This document shows positions 1-8,808 of a stretch of DNA of 64,000 nt, piece after piece. The notes beneath the pieces were generated by a model, which ran no database searches, was not told the DNA's origin, and saw only the letters and a list, made by a program, of their open reading frames with translations. How positions within the stretch are numbered: the stretch's first letter is position 1; every line of letters starts with the position of its first letter. A program made the position numbers and the translations under genes. Source of the stretch: Haladaptatus salinisoli (GTDB lineage Archaea; Halobacteriota; Halobacteria; Halobacteriales; Haladaptataceae); NCBI RefSeq assembly GCF_020614375.1, contig NZ_CP085327.1, positions 2,220,823 through 2,284,822 on the forward strand. Reading direction: 5' to 3'.

Positions 1-582
1 GGGGCGGTCCGCCGACCGCTGGCTCCCCGTGAAGACGACGGGAACCGGCGCGTCGAGCATGAACGAGAGCGCGGCGGCGGTGAACTGCATCGTGTCGGTG
101 CCGTGCATGACGACGACGCCGTCAGCCCCGTTCGCTATCTCGTCGTGCACGGCGCGAGCCAACTCCCGCCACACGTCCGGCGTCATGTTCTCCGAGAGGA
201 TGTTGGCGACGACGCGGCCGCGGTAGTTCGCCCGCCCGGCGAGGTCCGGCACCGCGCGGAGCACGTCTTCGGCGTCGAACTGCGCGGTCACCGCGCCGGT
301 TCGGTAGTCCACGGTCGAGGCGATGGTTCCCCCCGTGCTGATGAGCGAGACGGTCGGCAGGTCGGGATCGAACTCGACCACGGACGAATCGCCCGTCTCT
401 CCGTCCTCGATGTCGTACACGGACGACTCGAGCACGTCGACGTCGGCGTCCTCGCGGTCGATACCGACGTTGTAGCCCCCGTCGAGTTTAACGACGAGAT
501 TGTCCGCCGTCGTGGATGGCAACAACACCCCCTCGTAGGTCTGGTCGGCCCGCTCGACGCGGACGCGGTCTCCGGAATTCAT
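1..582 (-). CDS. gatD: Glu-tRNA(Gln) amidotransferase subunit D, 3' end cut by window edge
   Basis: GatD releases ammonia from an amide donor so that GatE can convert Glu-tRNA(Gln) to Gln-tRNA(Gln), the archaeal route to Gln-tRNA. The first 194 codons are present. A small N-terminal beta domain (about residues 1-75) is followed by the L-asparaginase-type fold with TGGTIAS at residues 83-89 and the second threonine motif HGTDTM near residue 160. That two-part layout separates GatD from a plain asparaginase. The ATG at 582 gives the usual GatD N-terminus ([10 protein letters not shown]). It is divergent from the gene at 664. GatE is not in the window. Confidence 0.93.
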   Translation of the reverse strand, partial: MNSGDRVRVERADQTYEGVLLPSTTADNLVVKLDGGYNVGIDREDADVDVLESSVYDIEDGETGDSSVVEFDPDLPTVSLISTGGTIASTVDYRTGAVTAQFDAEDVLRAVPDLAGRANYRGRVVANILSENMTPDVWRELARAVHDEIANGADGVVVMHGTDTMQFTAAALSFMLDAPVPVVFTGSQRSADRP

Positions 583-663
583 GTGTCGAGGTTACGCGGC
601 GTCCGACTTGAATCCACTCGTTTCGGGGAAAGGCACATTATCGCAGGGCGTCAACTCCGAGTC

Positions 664-1131
664 ATGACCCAGCGCACCCGGACGCGCGAGACGAGCGACG
701 ACCTCTCGGACGTGCTCGGCGACTCCGAGACGGTGGAGCAGGCGGGCGGGGGCGAGAGCTACAGAAGTCGCGCGAAGAAACGAGCGGTCGCGTTCTTCTC
801 CCCGCGGTACTTCCTGCTGGCCGCGGTGGTGCTGACGGTGGCGATGTTCGTCGGCAGAACGGTTCTCTTCGTCGACGGTCTTACGGGTCTCCTCGCGCTG
901 TTCGCCGCGTCGTTCGTCCTCGGCGCGGCGACGGGCGACTCGCGGATCCTCGAAACCGCGACCGGCGGGGCGGTCGCGGCCGGAATCTCGCTCCTCTTGG
1001 GTTCCCTCACCCTGCTCGCGGTCGGCGGAACCCTCGTCGCGGCGGTCGGCCTCGGCGCGGCGTTTCTGGTGGCCGGTCTCGGCGCGTACTTCGGCGGCGA
1101 CCTGCGCGACGGACTGACCCGCGACCTCTAA
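664..1131 (+). CDS. Small haloarchaeal membrane protein, function unknown
   Basis: The product is 155 residues. A polar, acidic N-terminus of about 50 residues is followed by three to four hydrophobic segments rich in Ala, Gly, Val and Leu (about residues 55-145) and a short charged tail (GGDLRDGLTRDL). I chose the ATG at 664 because upstream in-frame codons run antisense through gatD and read as a shadow. It stands alone, divergent from gatD. I recognise no family with certainty; the repeated glycine-rich helices resemble generic small haloarchaeal membrane proteins. Confidence 0.7.
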   Translation: MTQRTRTRETSDDLSDVLGDSETVEQAGGGESYRSRAKKRAVAFFSPRYFLLAAVVLTVAMFVGRTVLFVDGLTGLLALFAASFVLGAATGDSRILETATGGAVAAGISLLLGSLTLLAVGGTLVAAVGLGAAFLVAGLGAYFGGDLRDGLTRDL

Positions 1132-1183
1132 CCGTCGACCGTCGATTTTCGACCGCTATCTTGCGACCGTCGTCCCGACGCCG

Positions 1184-1885
1184 CTAGCCGGACAGCGCCC
1201 AGCGGTCGCCGTCGCGTTCGACGATGCTCCGTTCGGCCATGCTCGCGAGATGCGCCTCGACGATGTGCTCGGGGGCGTCGGCTTTCCGACTCACCTCCGG
1301 GACCGTCTCCGCGCCCGCCGCCAGCGCGGCCAGTATTTCGGCGCGGATGCGGTTTTCGCCGGTTCCGTCCACCGCCTCGCTCATCGTATCGAGGACGGAG
1401 GTTATCTGCCCGTGAACCCACCGCTGTGCGAGCGAGAGTTCGCTTTTCAGTTCCTCCAGGCAGTTGAGTTCCTCCGCGAGGTCGGCGATCTGCCCCGCTT
1501 TGACCTCGCTCACCGGTTCGTCGCTCGCGTCCTCCTCGTCGCCGTCGCGGCCGTACTTCACGTCGAGCGAGAGATACTGGCATGTGCTCACGTCGAGGTT
1601 GGCGCTCGCCGGATAGGCGCTTTTCATGCCGAATTCGTAGGGAGAAACGTCGACTTCGAGGCGGAGATTCCGCGAGATGTGGAAGTATTTGCGGCGCTGG
1701 TCGTCGGTTCGACTCTCTACCAGACCCGCCTCTTCTAACTTCCGAAGGTGGTCGATGACGGCCTTCGGACTCACACCGAGATACTCGCTTATCTCCGTGA
1801 CGTAGCAGGGCTTGTGCGAGAGCAGACGCAGAATTCGTCTGCGATTTTCATTCCCGAGGATGTCGAGCAGCGCAGCGGAGTCCAT
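1184..1885 (-). CDS. ArsR-like winged-helix transcriptional regulator
   Basis: The product is 233 residues. The N-terminal 80 residues form an ArsR-type winged helix: ALLDILGNENRRRILRLLSH, then a recognition helix around VSPKAVIDHLRKLEEAGLV and a wing with DDQRRKYFHI. A middle region ends in a predicted helical stretch rich in Glu and Leu (about residues 130-165). The C-terminus (about 180-233) reads like a second winged helix (EILAALAAGAETVPEVSRKADAP...). No metal-binding cysteine cluster is evident, so it is probably not a metal sensor. It lies 70 nt downstream of, and in the same direction as, the secreted-protein gene at 1956, which suggests an operon. Confidence 0.85.
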   Translation of the reverse strand: MDSAALLDILGNENRRRILRLLSHKPCYVTEISEYLGVSPKAVIDHLRKLEEAGLVESRTDDQRRKYFHISRNLRLEVDVSPYEFGMKSAYPASANLDVSTCQYLSLDVKYGRDGDEEDASDEPVSEVKAGQIADLAEELNCLEELKSELSLAQRWVHGQITSVLDTMSEAVDGTGENRIRAEILAALAAGAETVPEVSRKADAPEHIVEAHLASMAERSIVERDGDRWALSG

Positions 1886-1955
1886 TCACGTCAGTAACTT
1901 GGTAACGCGAACGGAAAAGGGTGTCTCTCGGCGCGGGACGCCGTTCCGTTTCGGA

Positions 1956-2792
1956 TCAGGGGATGATCGACAGGCCGTCGCCGAACGGTCCGCCACCGTT
2001 ACCGTCGCTACCGTTATCGGTCGAGTTGTTTCCGTTGCCGATAGCGGAGCCGTTCCCGTTGCCGACGGTCGAATTGTTTCCGTTGCCGACGGTCGAGTTG
2101 TTTCCGTTGCCGATAGCGGAGCCGTTCCCGTTGCCGACGCCGACGGTGGTGTTGTTCCCGACGTCGGGTACCGTACCGTTACCGACGTTCGGTCCCCCCG
2201 TCGAGTTGTTCTCGCCGGGAGTGGAGACGCTGTTGAGCGAGCGGGCGACCTCCGCGACCTCAGGACCGCCGACGGTGTCCGCCTGCTTGTCCAGTTGCTG
2301 GAGGTCTTCGACGCCCGTTCCGACCGTCGTGGCGCGCGACTTCGTCGCGTTGATGGCGTGTTCGAGCGAGCGAATCTGGCCGATGACCTCGCTCATCTCG
2401 GCCTGGTACTTGAGCCGGCTGATATTGCCGCTCGCTCGCCGTTCGACGAGCGTCTGCTTGCGCTCTCGAAGCGAATCGAGTCGAGTTCGTATATCGCCGA
2501 CCTGGCTTCTGACGAGTTTCTTTTTGGCGGACTCGTTTTCCGTGTTGTTGAACCGGGCGGCCCACAGACCGGTTTCGATCGTTCCTTTCGTCTGTGACGT
2601 GCTGACCTGCATGAACGACGAAATCTCGGCACCGAGCGACACGTTGGAGGTTGAGACGTTCTCCTGGCTCTGGAACACGTTAGAGGACGTGTCCGTCGGG
2701 ACGGTCGGTGTCGGTGCGGCGGCTGTCGGCACCGCGACGGCGAATCCGCAGAGGGTGAGCGTCGCCAACAGGACGGCTCGAAGGGAGTGCAT
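1956..2792 (-). CDS. Secreted protein with helical core and Asn/Gly-rich repeated tail
   Basis: The product is 278 residues. It begins with a Sec-type signal peptide (hydrophobic residues 4-25, AAA before the mature part). A predicted alpha-helical, partly coiled-coil middle follows (about 85-175, rich in Lys, Arg and Glu). The tail from about residue 190 is a low-complexity repeat of GNGNGSAIGNGNNST-like units carrying many N-X-S/T sequons. I see no C-terminal membrane anchor. It is probably cotranscribed with the regulator at 1184. The tail would be a natural target for archaeal N-glycosylation, which is an inference. Related secreted helical proteins next to HTH genes are common in haloarchaea but uncharacterised. 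Confidence 0.75.
   Translation of the reverse strand: MHSLRAVLLATLTLCGFAVAVPTAAAPTPTVPTDTSSNVFQSQENVSTSNVSLGAEISSFMQVSTSQTKGTIETGLWAARFNNTENESAKKKLVRSQVGDIRTRLDSLRERKQTLVERRASGNISRLKYQAEMSEVIGQIRSLEHAINATKSRATTVGTGVEDLQQLDKQADTVGGPEVAEVARSLNSVSTPGENNSTGGPNVGNGTVPDVGNNTTVGVGNGNGSAIGNGNNSTVGNGNNSTVGNGNGSAIGNGNNSTDNGSDGNGGGPFGDGLSIIP
2019..2139. repeat. In-gene direct repeat (49 bp, two identical copies plus a partial one)
   Basis: Positions 2019-2067 and 2091-2139 are identical over 49 bp. A shortened, slightly divergent copy (about 2067-2090) lies between them. The period is 72 bp, a multiple of three, so copy-number change would keep the reading frame. The repeat encodes the Asn/Gly/Ser tail of the secreted protein at 1956. 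Confidence 0.9.
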
Positions 2793-2896
2793 CGGTTCTC
2801 AGTACCGACCCCTCCCTTAAAAAGACGACAATTCGTTCGTTCTGTTCACGAACCGAAACGAGTGAACGAGAGGCAAAGAGAGCGTTTAAAATCACG

Positions 2897-3532
2897 TCAG
2901 GCGCGTCCTAGGCGCTCGAACGCACGTGAGGCTGCGAGAACCGACGCGAACGAAAGTGCAACTGTTGCAAGGGGGAGGAGGAGGCCGGGTTCGTAGCGGA
3001 GCGGGGGATGGAATCCGAATCCGTAATCGAGAACGTCGCTCGCCAGCGCCACCGCGAGCGCCGCGACCAGCGCGCCGCGAGTCGTTCGCCCGTAGTGCGG
3101 GACGAGGTACGCTTCGGCGACGAACGCGAGGTGCGTGACGACGATTCCCCAGTAGTCCCAGAGGGCGCTCGGTTCCCACGGCGGGCCGAAGTACGCCGAA
3201 AAACCGAGGTTGAGCGCGACGAACGTCCAGAGTCCGAACTTCACGAGCCAGACGAACGCGAACGTGTGGAGGTACGCGAGCGGGAGGTTCTGCGGCGCGT
3301 CGGAGAGGCGGTTTCCGAGGTTGGGGAGCAGCGTCACGAGGGAAGCGGTTACGAGCGCGAGCGCGGTCGGCGAGTCCGCGTACAGGGGCCAGAGGAACGT
3401 CGGCACCTCGGGCATCGACTCGACGTAGAACCGGATTCCGACGAGGATGGCGGCGCTGTTGACGACGAGCAACCAGACCAGACTCGGGGCGTTCTCGAGG
3501 TAATAGCGCGCGTACCGCTCCGGTATCTCCAT
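2897..3532 (-). CDS. DUF1405 family membrane protein (copy 1)
   Basis: The product is 211 residues with about six membrane segments. It matches the DUF1405 pattern seen again in the gene at 5123: an N-terminal helix after the YARYYLENAPSLVWLL start, a central THLAFVAEAYLVPHYG segment, and a later DVLDYGFGFHPPL loop. Charged and His residues next to helices (H-x6-E and D-Y) are shared by both copies and could be functional. No activity is established for the family. The start at 3532 has no competing in-frame ATG close by. Confidence 0.8.
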   Translation of the reverse strand: MEIPERYARYYLENAPSLVWLLVVNSAAILVGIRFYVESMPEVPTFLWPLYADSPTALALVTASLVTLLPNLGNRLSDAPQNLPLAYLHTFAFVWLVKFGLWTFVALNLGFSAYFGPPWEPSALWDYWGIVVTHLAFVAEAYLVPHYGRTTRGALVAALAVALASDVLDYGFGFHPPLRYEPGLLLPLATVALSFASVLAASRAFERLGRA

Positions 3533-3646
3533 ATCCCCTGCGCGTAGGGAACGATTAAAAGGACTGCTGTCGTCGCGCCGGTGCTGAAACGGATGGAACG
3601 GTTTATATGTGGTTTTGAGCTTCGATATAAATGTTTTGCGTAACAG

Positions 3647-3660
3647 CTATATATTTATTA
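3647..3660 (+). promoter_or_regulatory. TATA-box promoter of the DUF5802-type gene
   Basis: An AT-only run (ctatatatttatta) sits 24-37 nt before the ATG at 3684, the spacing expected for a nearly leaderless haloarchaeal transcript. It is the most AT-rich spot within several kilobases and argues against starting the gene upstream at 3609. Confidence 0.65.
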
Positions 3661-3683
3661 CTCTGTGGGTGGTAGTGACACAC

Positions 3684-4052
3684 ATGTTCGAGACGTTTTC
3701 AAGCGGCTACTATCTCGGACGGCTGTTCGTCGAACCGCACGAAGGCGACCACGCCGTCATGTCTCAGGAGGACCACGAGCGCGTGAATCAAGCGTTGTAC
3801 GCCACCGGGGAAGGGGTCGAGCGGCTCGACTGGCCGCTGGTGATGAAGATAGAGCAACAGCACTTCTCGGTTCACGGGGACGAGCGGGTTCCCGACCGCA
3901 CGCTCGCGGTTCCCGACTCCCTGCTCGAGAACACCCGCATCGAGAACCCGCCGGAACTGAAGGAGGTGCTGCTGGCGAAAGCCGACCGCGCCGAACAGCT
4001 CATGGGGTTCCAGCGCGACCGACCGGAGTTCGGAACCGGCGGGGCGGTGTGA
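3684..4052 (+). CDS. DUF5802 family small haloarchaeal protein
   Basis: The product is 122 residues, soluble and acidic. It starts MFETFSSGYYLGRLFVEP and contains ERVNQALYATGEGVERLDWPLVMKIE and LKEVLLAKADRAEQLM, a pattern I recall from the haloarchaea-specific DUF5802 family. Its function is unknown. The start is set by the TATA box at 3647-3660; the longer reading from 3609 would run through the promoter. It stands between the two DUF1405 genes and is convergent with pdxS. Confidence 0.78.
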   Translation: MFETFSSGYYLGRLFVEPHEGDHAVMSQEDHERVNQALYATGEGVERLDWPLVMKIEQQHFSVHGDERVPDRTLAVPDSLLENTRIENPPELKEVLLAKADRAEQLMGFQRDRPEFGTGGAV

Positions 4053-4117
4053 GTCGGCGGTAGCGGCGCGTCGAAGCCACCGCTTACGGCGCTTAGTGGG
4101 ATATTAAACGCGGCCGC

Positions 4118-5032
4118 CTAGTTCCCGCGGCCCTGCATCTTCTCGTCGTCGGGCAGGTCGACGTTGGCCTCGCCCTTCATGCCCGCGCCGATATCCTTGC
4201 TGATGTCGGCGAGTCGCTCGGGGTCGTCCCAGTTGTTCGTCGCCTCGACGATGGCGTTCGCCATCACCTTCGGGCTCTCCGCGCCGAAGATGCCGGAACC
4301 GACGAAGATACCGTCGCAGCCGTGGTGCATCATCAGGGCCGCGTCCGCGGGCGTCGCGATGCCGCCCGCCGCGAAGTTCACCACCGGGAGGCGACCCGCC
4401 TCGGCGGTTTCGTGGACGAGGTCCGCGGGAGCTTCGAGTTCGCGGGCGAGCATCTCGCGCTCCTCGCGGGTCTTGCCCGCGAGTTCTCGAATCGCGCCCT
4501 TGATGGTGCGCTGGTGGTGGACGGCCTGGTTCACGTCGCCCGTGCCGGCCTCGCCCTTCGTTCGGATCATCGCCGCGCCCTCGTCGATTCGTCGCAGGGC
4601 CTCGCCGAGGTCGCGCGCGCCGCAGACGAACGGGGCCGTGAACTCGCGCTTGTCGATGTGGTACCTGTCGTCCGCCGGGGTGAGCACCTCGGACTCGTCT
4701 ATCATGTCCACGCCGACGGATTCGAGGATCTGGGCCTCCGTCGTGTGCCCGATTCGCGCCTTCCCCATCACCGGGATGGACACCTCGTCGATTATCTCCT
4801 CCACGTCGGCGGGGTCGGCCATCCGCGCCACGCCGCCGCGCTTTCGGATGTCCGCCGGAACCGCTTCGAGCGCCATGACGGCCACCGCGCCCGCGTCCTC
4901 CGCGATGCGGGCCTGCTCGGGGTTCACTACGTCCATGATGACGCCGCCTTTCTGCATGCGGGCGAAGCCGCGCTTGACCAGTTCCGTTCCGCGCTTCAGT
5001 TCTTCGATGTCTGTCGCCTCGGCCATGCCCAT
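4118..5032 (-). CDS. pdxS: Pyridoxal 5'-phosphate synthase subunit PdxS
   Basis: PdxS makes PLP from ribose 5-phosphate, glyceraldehyde 3-phosphate and ammonia supplied by PdxT. The 304-residue product is a full-length (beta/alpha)8 barrel with the highly conserved [33 protein letters not shown] (active-site lysine) and [13 protein letters not shown] phosphate-binding segments. The second in-frame ATG at 5026 (MAEATD) is an equally plausible start. PdxT is not in the window. The gene is divergent from the DUF1405 copy at 5123. Confidence 0.97.
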   Translation of the reverse strand: MGMAEATDIEELKRGTELVKRGFARMQKGGVIMDVVNPEQARIAEDAGAVAVMALEAVPADIRKRGGVARMADPADVEEIIDEVSIPVMGKARIGHTTEAQILESVGVDMIDESEVLTPADDRYHIDKREFTAPFVCGARDLGEALRRIDEGAAMIRTKGEAGTGDVNQAVHHQRTIKGAIRELAGKTREEREMLARELEAPADLVHETAEAGRLPVVNFAAGGIATPADAALMMHHGCDGIFVGSGIFGAESPKVMANAIVEATNNWDDPERLADISKDIGAGMKGEANVDLPDDEKMQGRGN

Positions 5033-5122
5033 CTCTACCGAATCCGGGGCTTAAGGCGTACCGATTGCGGCGCGATGCGACCGATCGAAGCCTCTTTGCC
5101 CCGACCGTTCCTCGCCGTGACC

Positions 5123-5836
5123 ATGACCGACCTCCCGCCCCGCGAGGACTTACCGTGGTACGTCGCGCCGCTTCCGCGGTGGCTGGAGGACTTCGGCTTG
5201 CGCTTCGCGTGGGCCATCGTCGCCATCAACCTCGTCGGAACCGCGTTCGGTTTCTGGTACTACGGCTTTCACCCCCTCCCGCTCTCCGACCCGCTGGTGA
5301 CGTGGCAGTTCGCGGTCGAACCCCCCGCGATGTGGGCGTTCGTGCCCGACAGTCCGGTCGCCACGCTGTTCATCGCGCTCTCGCTCGGACTGTGGAAACT
5401 GGGTCGGAACGCCGAGTGGGTGAACGCGCTGGCCTTCTTCGGCTGTATCAAACTCGGCGCGTGGACCCCGTACGTGCTGACCGCCTTCTTCTCGGGGTTC
5501 ATCGGCGTCGGCTGGCCGATGTACGCCTTCCTGTTCGTCAGCCACCTCGCCATGGTCGCGGAGGCGTTTCTCGTCCACCGCTACAGCGACTTTCCGGTCG
5601 GGGCGGTGTTCGTCGCCGTCCTCTGGTACGGCCTGAACGACCTCGTGGATTACTTCGTCCCGCTCGTCGGCACGCCCCACCACACCGCGCTCCCCGCGCA
5701 GGAGGCGCTGGCGCCGGGCTACAGCCATCCCACGCCGGCCCACGAAATCGCGGCGGCGGGCGCGGTGACGCTCACCCTGCTGGCGACGTTTCTGGCGCTC
5801 TCGACGCGCGTGAAGAAGTTGGAGACGGACTCGTAA
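5123..5836 (+). CDS. DUF1405 family membrane protein (copy 2)
   Basis: The product is 237 residues with about six membrane segments and the same arrangement as the gene at 2897: WYVAPLPRWLEDFGLRFAW start, a KLGAWTPYVLT helix, SHLAMVAEAFLVHRYS, and a DLVDYFVPLVGTPHH loop. The ATG at 5123 (MTDLPPRED) is preferred over the upstream ATG at 5075 because the longer version adds only an arginine/proline-rich stretch. The two copies are divergent paralogues rather than a recent duplication. Function unknown. Confidence 0.8.
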   Translation: MTDLPPREDLPWYVAPLPRWLEDFGLRFAWAIVAINLVGTAFGFWYYGFHPLPLSDPLVTWQFAVEPPAMWAFVPDSPVATLFIALSLGLWKLGRNAEWVNALAFFGCIKLGAWTPYVLTAFFSGFIGVGWPMYAFLFVSHLAMVAEAFLVHRYSDFPVGAVFVAVLWYGLNDLVDYFVPLVGTPHHTALPAQEALAPGYSHPTPAHEIAAAGAVTLTLLATFLALSTRVKKLETDS

Positions 5837-5926
5837 CCCCCGACGGCGGGGGAGTTAGCGCCGCATCAACCGAGCCGCCCAGCGGCTAGCGATTCGACGC
5901 TCGAATCCCCTCGCGACGATAGCCTC

Positions 5927-6817
<891 letters not shown>

Positions 6818-7063
6818 GGGCGTGGCTTCTCGTGAAACGGTTTTAAAGTCGTCGCGCTCGCTTCGAGACGAACGAGCGACGTCCGTCCGGTCGTCCTCGA
6901 ACGTCTTCGGGTGGTCTCGGTGCGACACCGAACTACCGCGGTGACGGTGTTCTCGAAAGTCCCGAACGCTCCCGTCGATCGGTTCGGGGTCGCGGGACTT
7001 TCACATCGCTGCGGCGGCTCGTTCGTCCCGGACTCGAAAACCATCCGAGAATTAAACGACCCC

Positions 7064-8533
7064 TTAGTCGGCCCGAAGGTCGAAGTAGAGGTTCGTCTCC
7101 TCGGCCGGCGCGGGCGAGGTCGCGGCCGAGACCGAGACGGTCAGCGCAAGTCCGAGGAGCATCCCGACGATAGCGGCCGTCCACCCGGCGTAGGTGTCCG
7201 GCACGGACGACAGGAAGACGCTGGCGAGGTAGAAGATCTGACTGCCGACAATTCCGACGTACATCCCCGCTCGCGTCACCCGCGACCAGTAGAGCGCGAC
7301 GATGACGGGAAGCGCGAGTTGGGCGAACCCGCCGAACGCCGTCGAACCGATTTGGACGATGGCTTTGGGCGAGTAGAGGCTGGCGACGAACGCGGCGATT
7401 GCGAAGACCGCGACGCCGATTCGTCCGAGGGCGTCCTCCCGTCCGTCGCTGGCGGTCGGGTTGACGAACGGGCGGTAGAGGTCGCGCGTGAAGTACGACG
7501 ACCCCGAGAGGAGCATCGAGTCCGAGGAGGACATCATCGCCGCCATCGCGCCCGCGACGACCAGCGCGGCGAACCACGCCGGGGCGTACTCCGCGAGGAG
7601 GATGGAGAGGACGTTGCCGTTCTCCGGCACGGCGATGGGAAGGCCGCGCGCCCACGCGCCGAGCATGAACGCCGGGACGAACAGCAGGACGACGAGGACG
7701 GGCCACAGCGAGAACGTGCGCTTCAACACCTTCTTCGACCCCGCCACGAAGAATCGCTGGTTGACCTGCGGAAACATCGCCACGCCGAAGGCGATGCCGA
7801 CGGCCTGCGAGAGCATCCACTGCGGGGAGTACACCCCCCCGCCGAGCGAGAGGAACTCCGGATTCGATTCGGCGAGCGACGCGGTCGCGGAACTCATTCC
7901 GCCCAGTTCGGCGAGCACCCAGAGCGCGGCCACCCAGACCATGACGAGCATGAACGCTCCTTGCAGGGTGTCCGTCCACGCGATGCCCCGCATCCCCGCG
8001 AGCGCGACGTAGGCGATCATGAACACCGTCACGAGACCGGCGCCCATCGCGTAGGATACTTCGCCCCCGGTCAGGGCCTCCAGCGCGGTTCCGGCCCCGA
8101 CCTGCTGGAGCATCACGTAGGGAAAGAGCCAGAAGAGGCTGATTCCGGCCACGAGACCGCGAAGCACGGGCGAGCCGAATCTGTCGCCGAGCATCTCGCC
8201 GAGGGTGACGTAGCCGCGTTCGCGCCCGAGGAGCCACTGCTTGTAGCCGACGACGTACCACAGCACGGCGAAGAGGACGCCGTCCATCAGCCCCATCACG
8301 AGAATCCACTCCGGTCCCGACCGATAGGCGAGGTTCGGCCCGCCGAAGAACGTGAACGCCGAGAGGAGCGTGGCGAACGTCGTGAACAGCAAGACGACGG
8401 TGCCGAGCGTCCTGCTGGCGAGGTAGTAGTCCTCCGCGCTTCGGTCGGTCAATCTGTACGCCAGCAGGCCGACGAGCAACGACAGCAGGAGGTACCCCCC
8501 GACGATACCCATCTGCAACGTCGTCTCGCTCAT
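7064..8533 (-). CDS. Sodium:solute symporter (SSS family)
   Basis: The product is 489 residues with about 13 membrane segments, the usual size for the SSS/LeuT-fold family that couples Na+ to uptake of small organic solutes. Recognisable segments are an LLVGLLAYRLTDRSAEDYYLASR N-terminal helix-loop, a GGPNLAYRSG motif in the first core helices, and AGAMAAMMSSSDSMLLSGSSYFTRDLYRP, the conserved SSS sodium-site region. The ATG at 8533 overlaps the stop codon of the small gene upstream (ATGA), indicating translational coupling. The substrate cannot be read from sequence. Confidence 0.92.
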   Translation of the reverse strand: MSETTLQMGIVGGYLLLSLLVGLLAYRLTDRSAEDYYLASRTLGTVVLLFTTFATLLSAFTFFGGPNLAYRSGPEWILVMGLMDGVLFAVLWYVVGYKQWLLGRERGYVTLGEMLGDRFGSPVLRGLVAGISLFWLFPYVMLQQVGAGTALEALTGGEVSYAMGAGLVTVFMIAYVALAGMRGIAWTDTLQGAFMLVMVWVAALWVLAELGGMSSATASLAESNPEFLSLGGGVYSPQWMLSQAVGIAFGVAMFPQVNQRFFVAGSKKVLKRTFSLWPVLVVLLFVPAFMLGAWARGLPIAVPENGNVLSILLAEYAPAWFAALVVAGAMAAMMSSSDSMLLSGSSYFTRDLYRPFVNPTASDGREDALGRIGVAVFAIAAFVASLYSPKAIVQIGSTAFGGFAQLALPVIVALYWSRVTRAGMYVGIVGSQIFYLASVFLSSVPDTYAGWTAAIVGMLLGLALTVSVSAATSPAPAEETNLYFDLRAD

Positions 8534-8742
8534 GCCCCCTCCTCGATGCCGAGTCCCCACGCCCGACGCGCGAAGGCCCCGAAGACGAGCGCCGCGAGCG
8601 CCATCCAGCCGACGTGCCACCAGAGCCACACCGGCAACCCGTACGCGACCCGTCCGTCGCCCCAGAGGAACCACGGTATCGTGAGCGCGATGAGCGCCGC
8701 GAACGCGACCGTCCAGCCGATTCGTGCGGAGTCGTCCGTCAT
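8530..8742 (-). CDS. DUF3311-type small membrane partner of the symporter
   Basis: The product is 70 residues with two membrane helices. The second half (IPWFLWGDGRVAYGLPVWLWWHVGWM) fits the short DUF3311 pattern, whose genes often precede SSS symporters. Its stop overlaps the start of the symporter at 8533, so the two are one operon. The ATG at 8742 is preferred; a GTG at 8751 would add three residues. It may be an accessory subunit, by context only. Confidence 0.8.
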   Translation of the reverse strand: MTDDSARIGWTVAFAALIALTIPWFLWGDGRVAYGLPVWLWWHVGWMALAALVFGAFARRAWGLGIEEGA

Positions 8743-8808
8743 CGTTCTCACGTCCTCTTCACCGCGTGATAAGAGTTGCTAATCGTGACCAAATGAGGTG
8801 TTCGAAGA

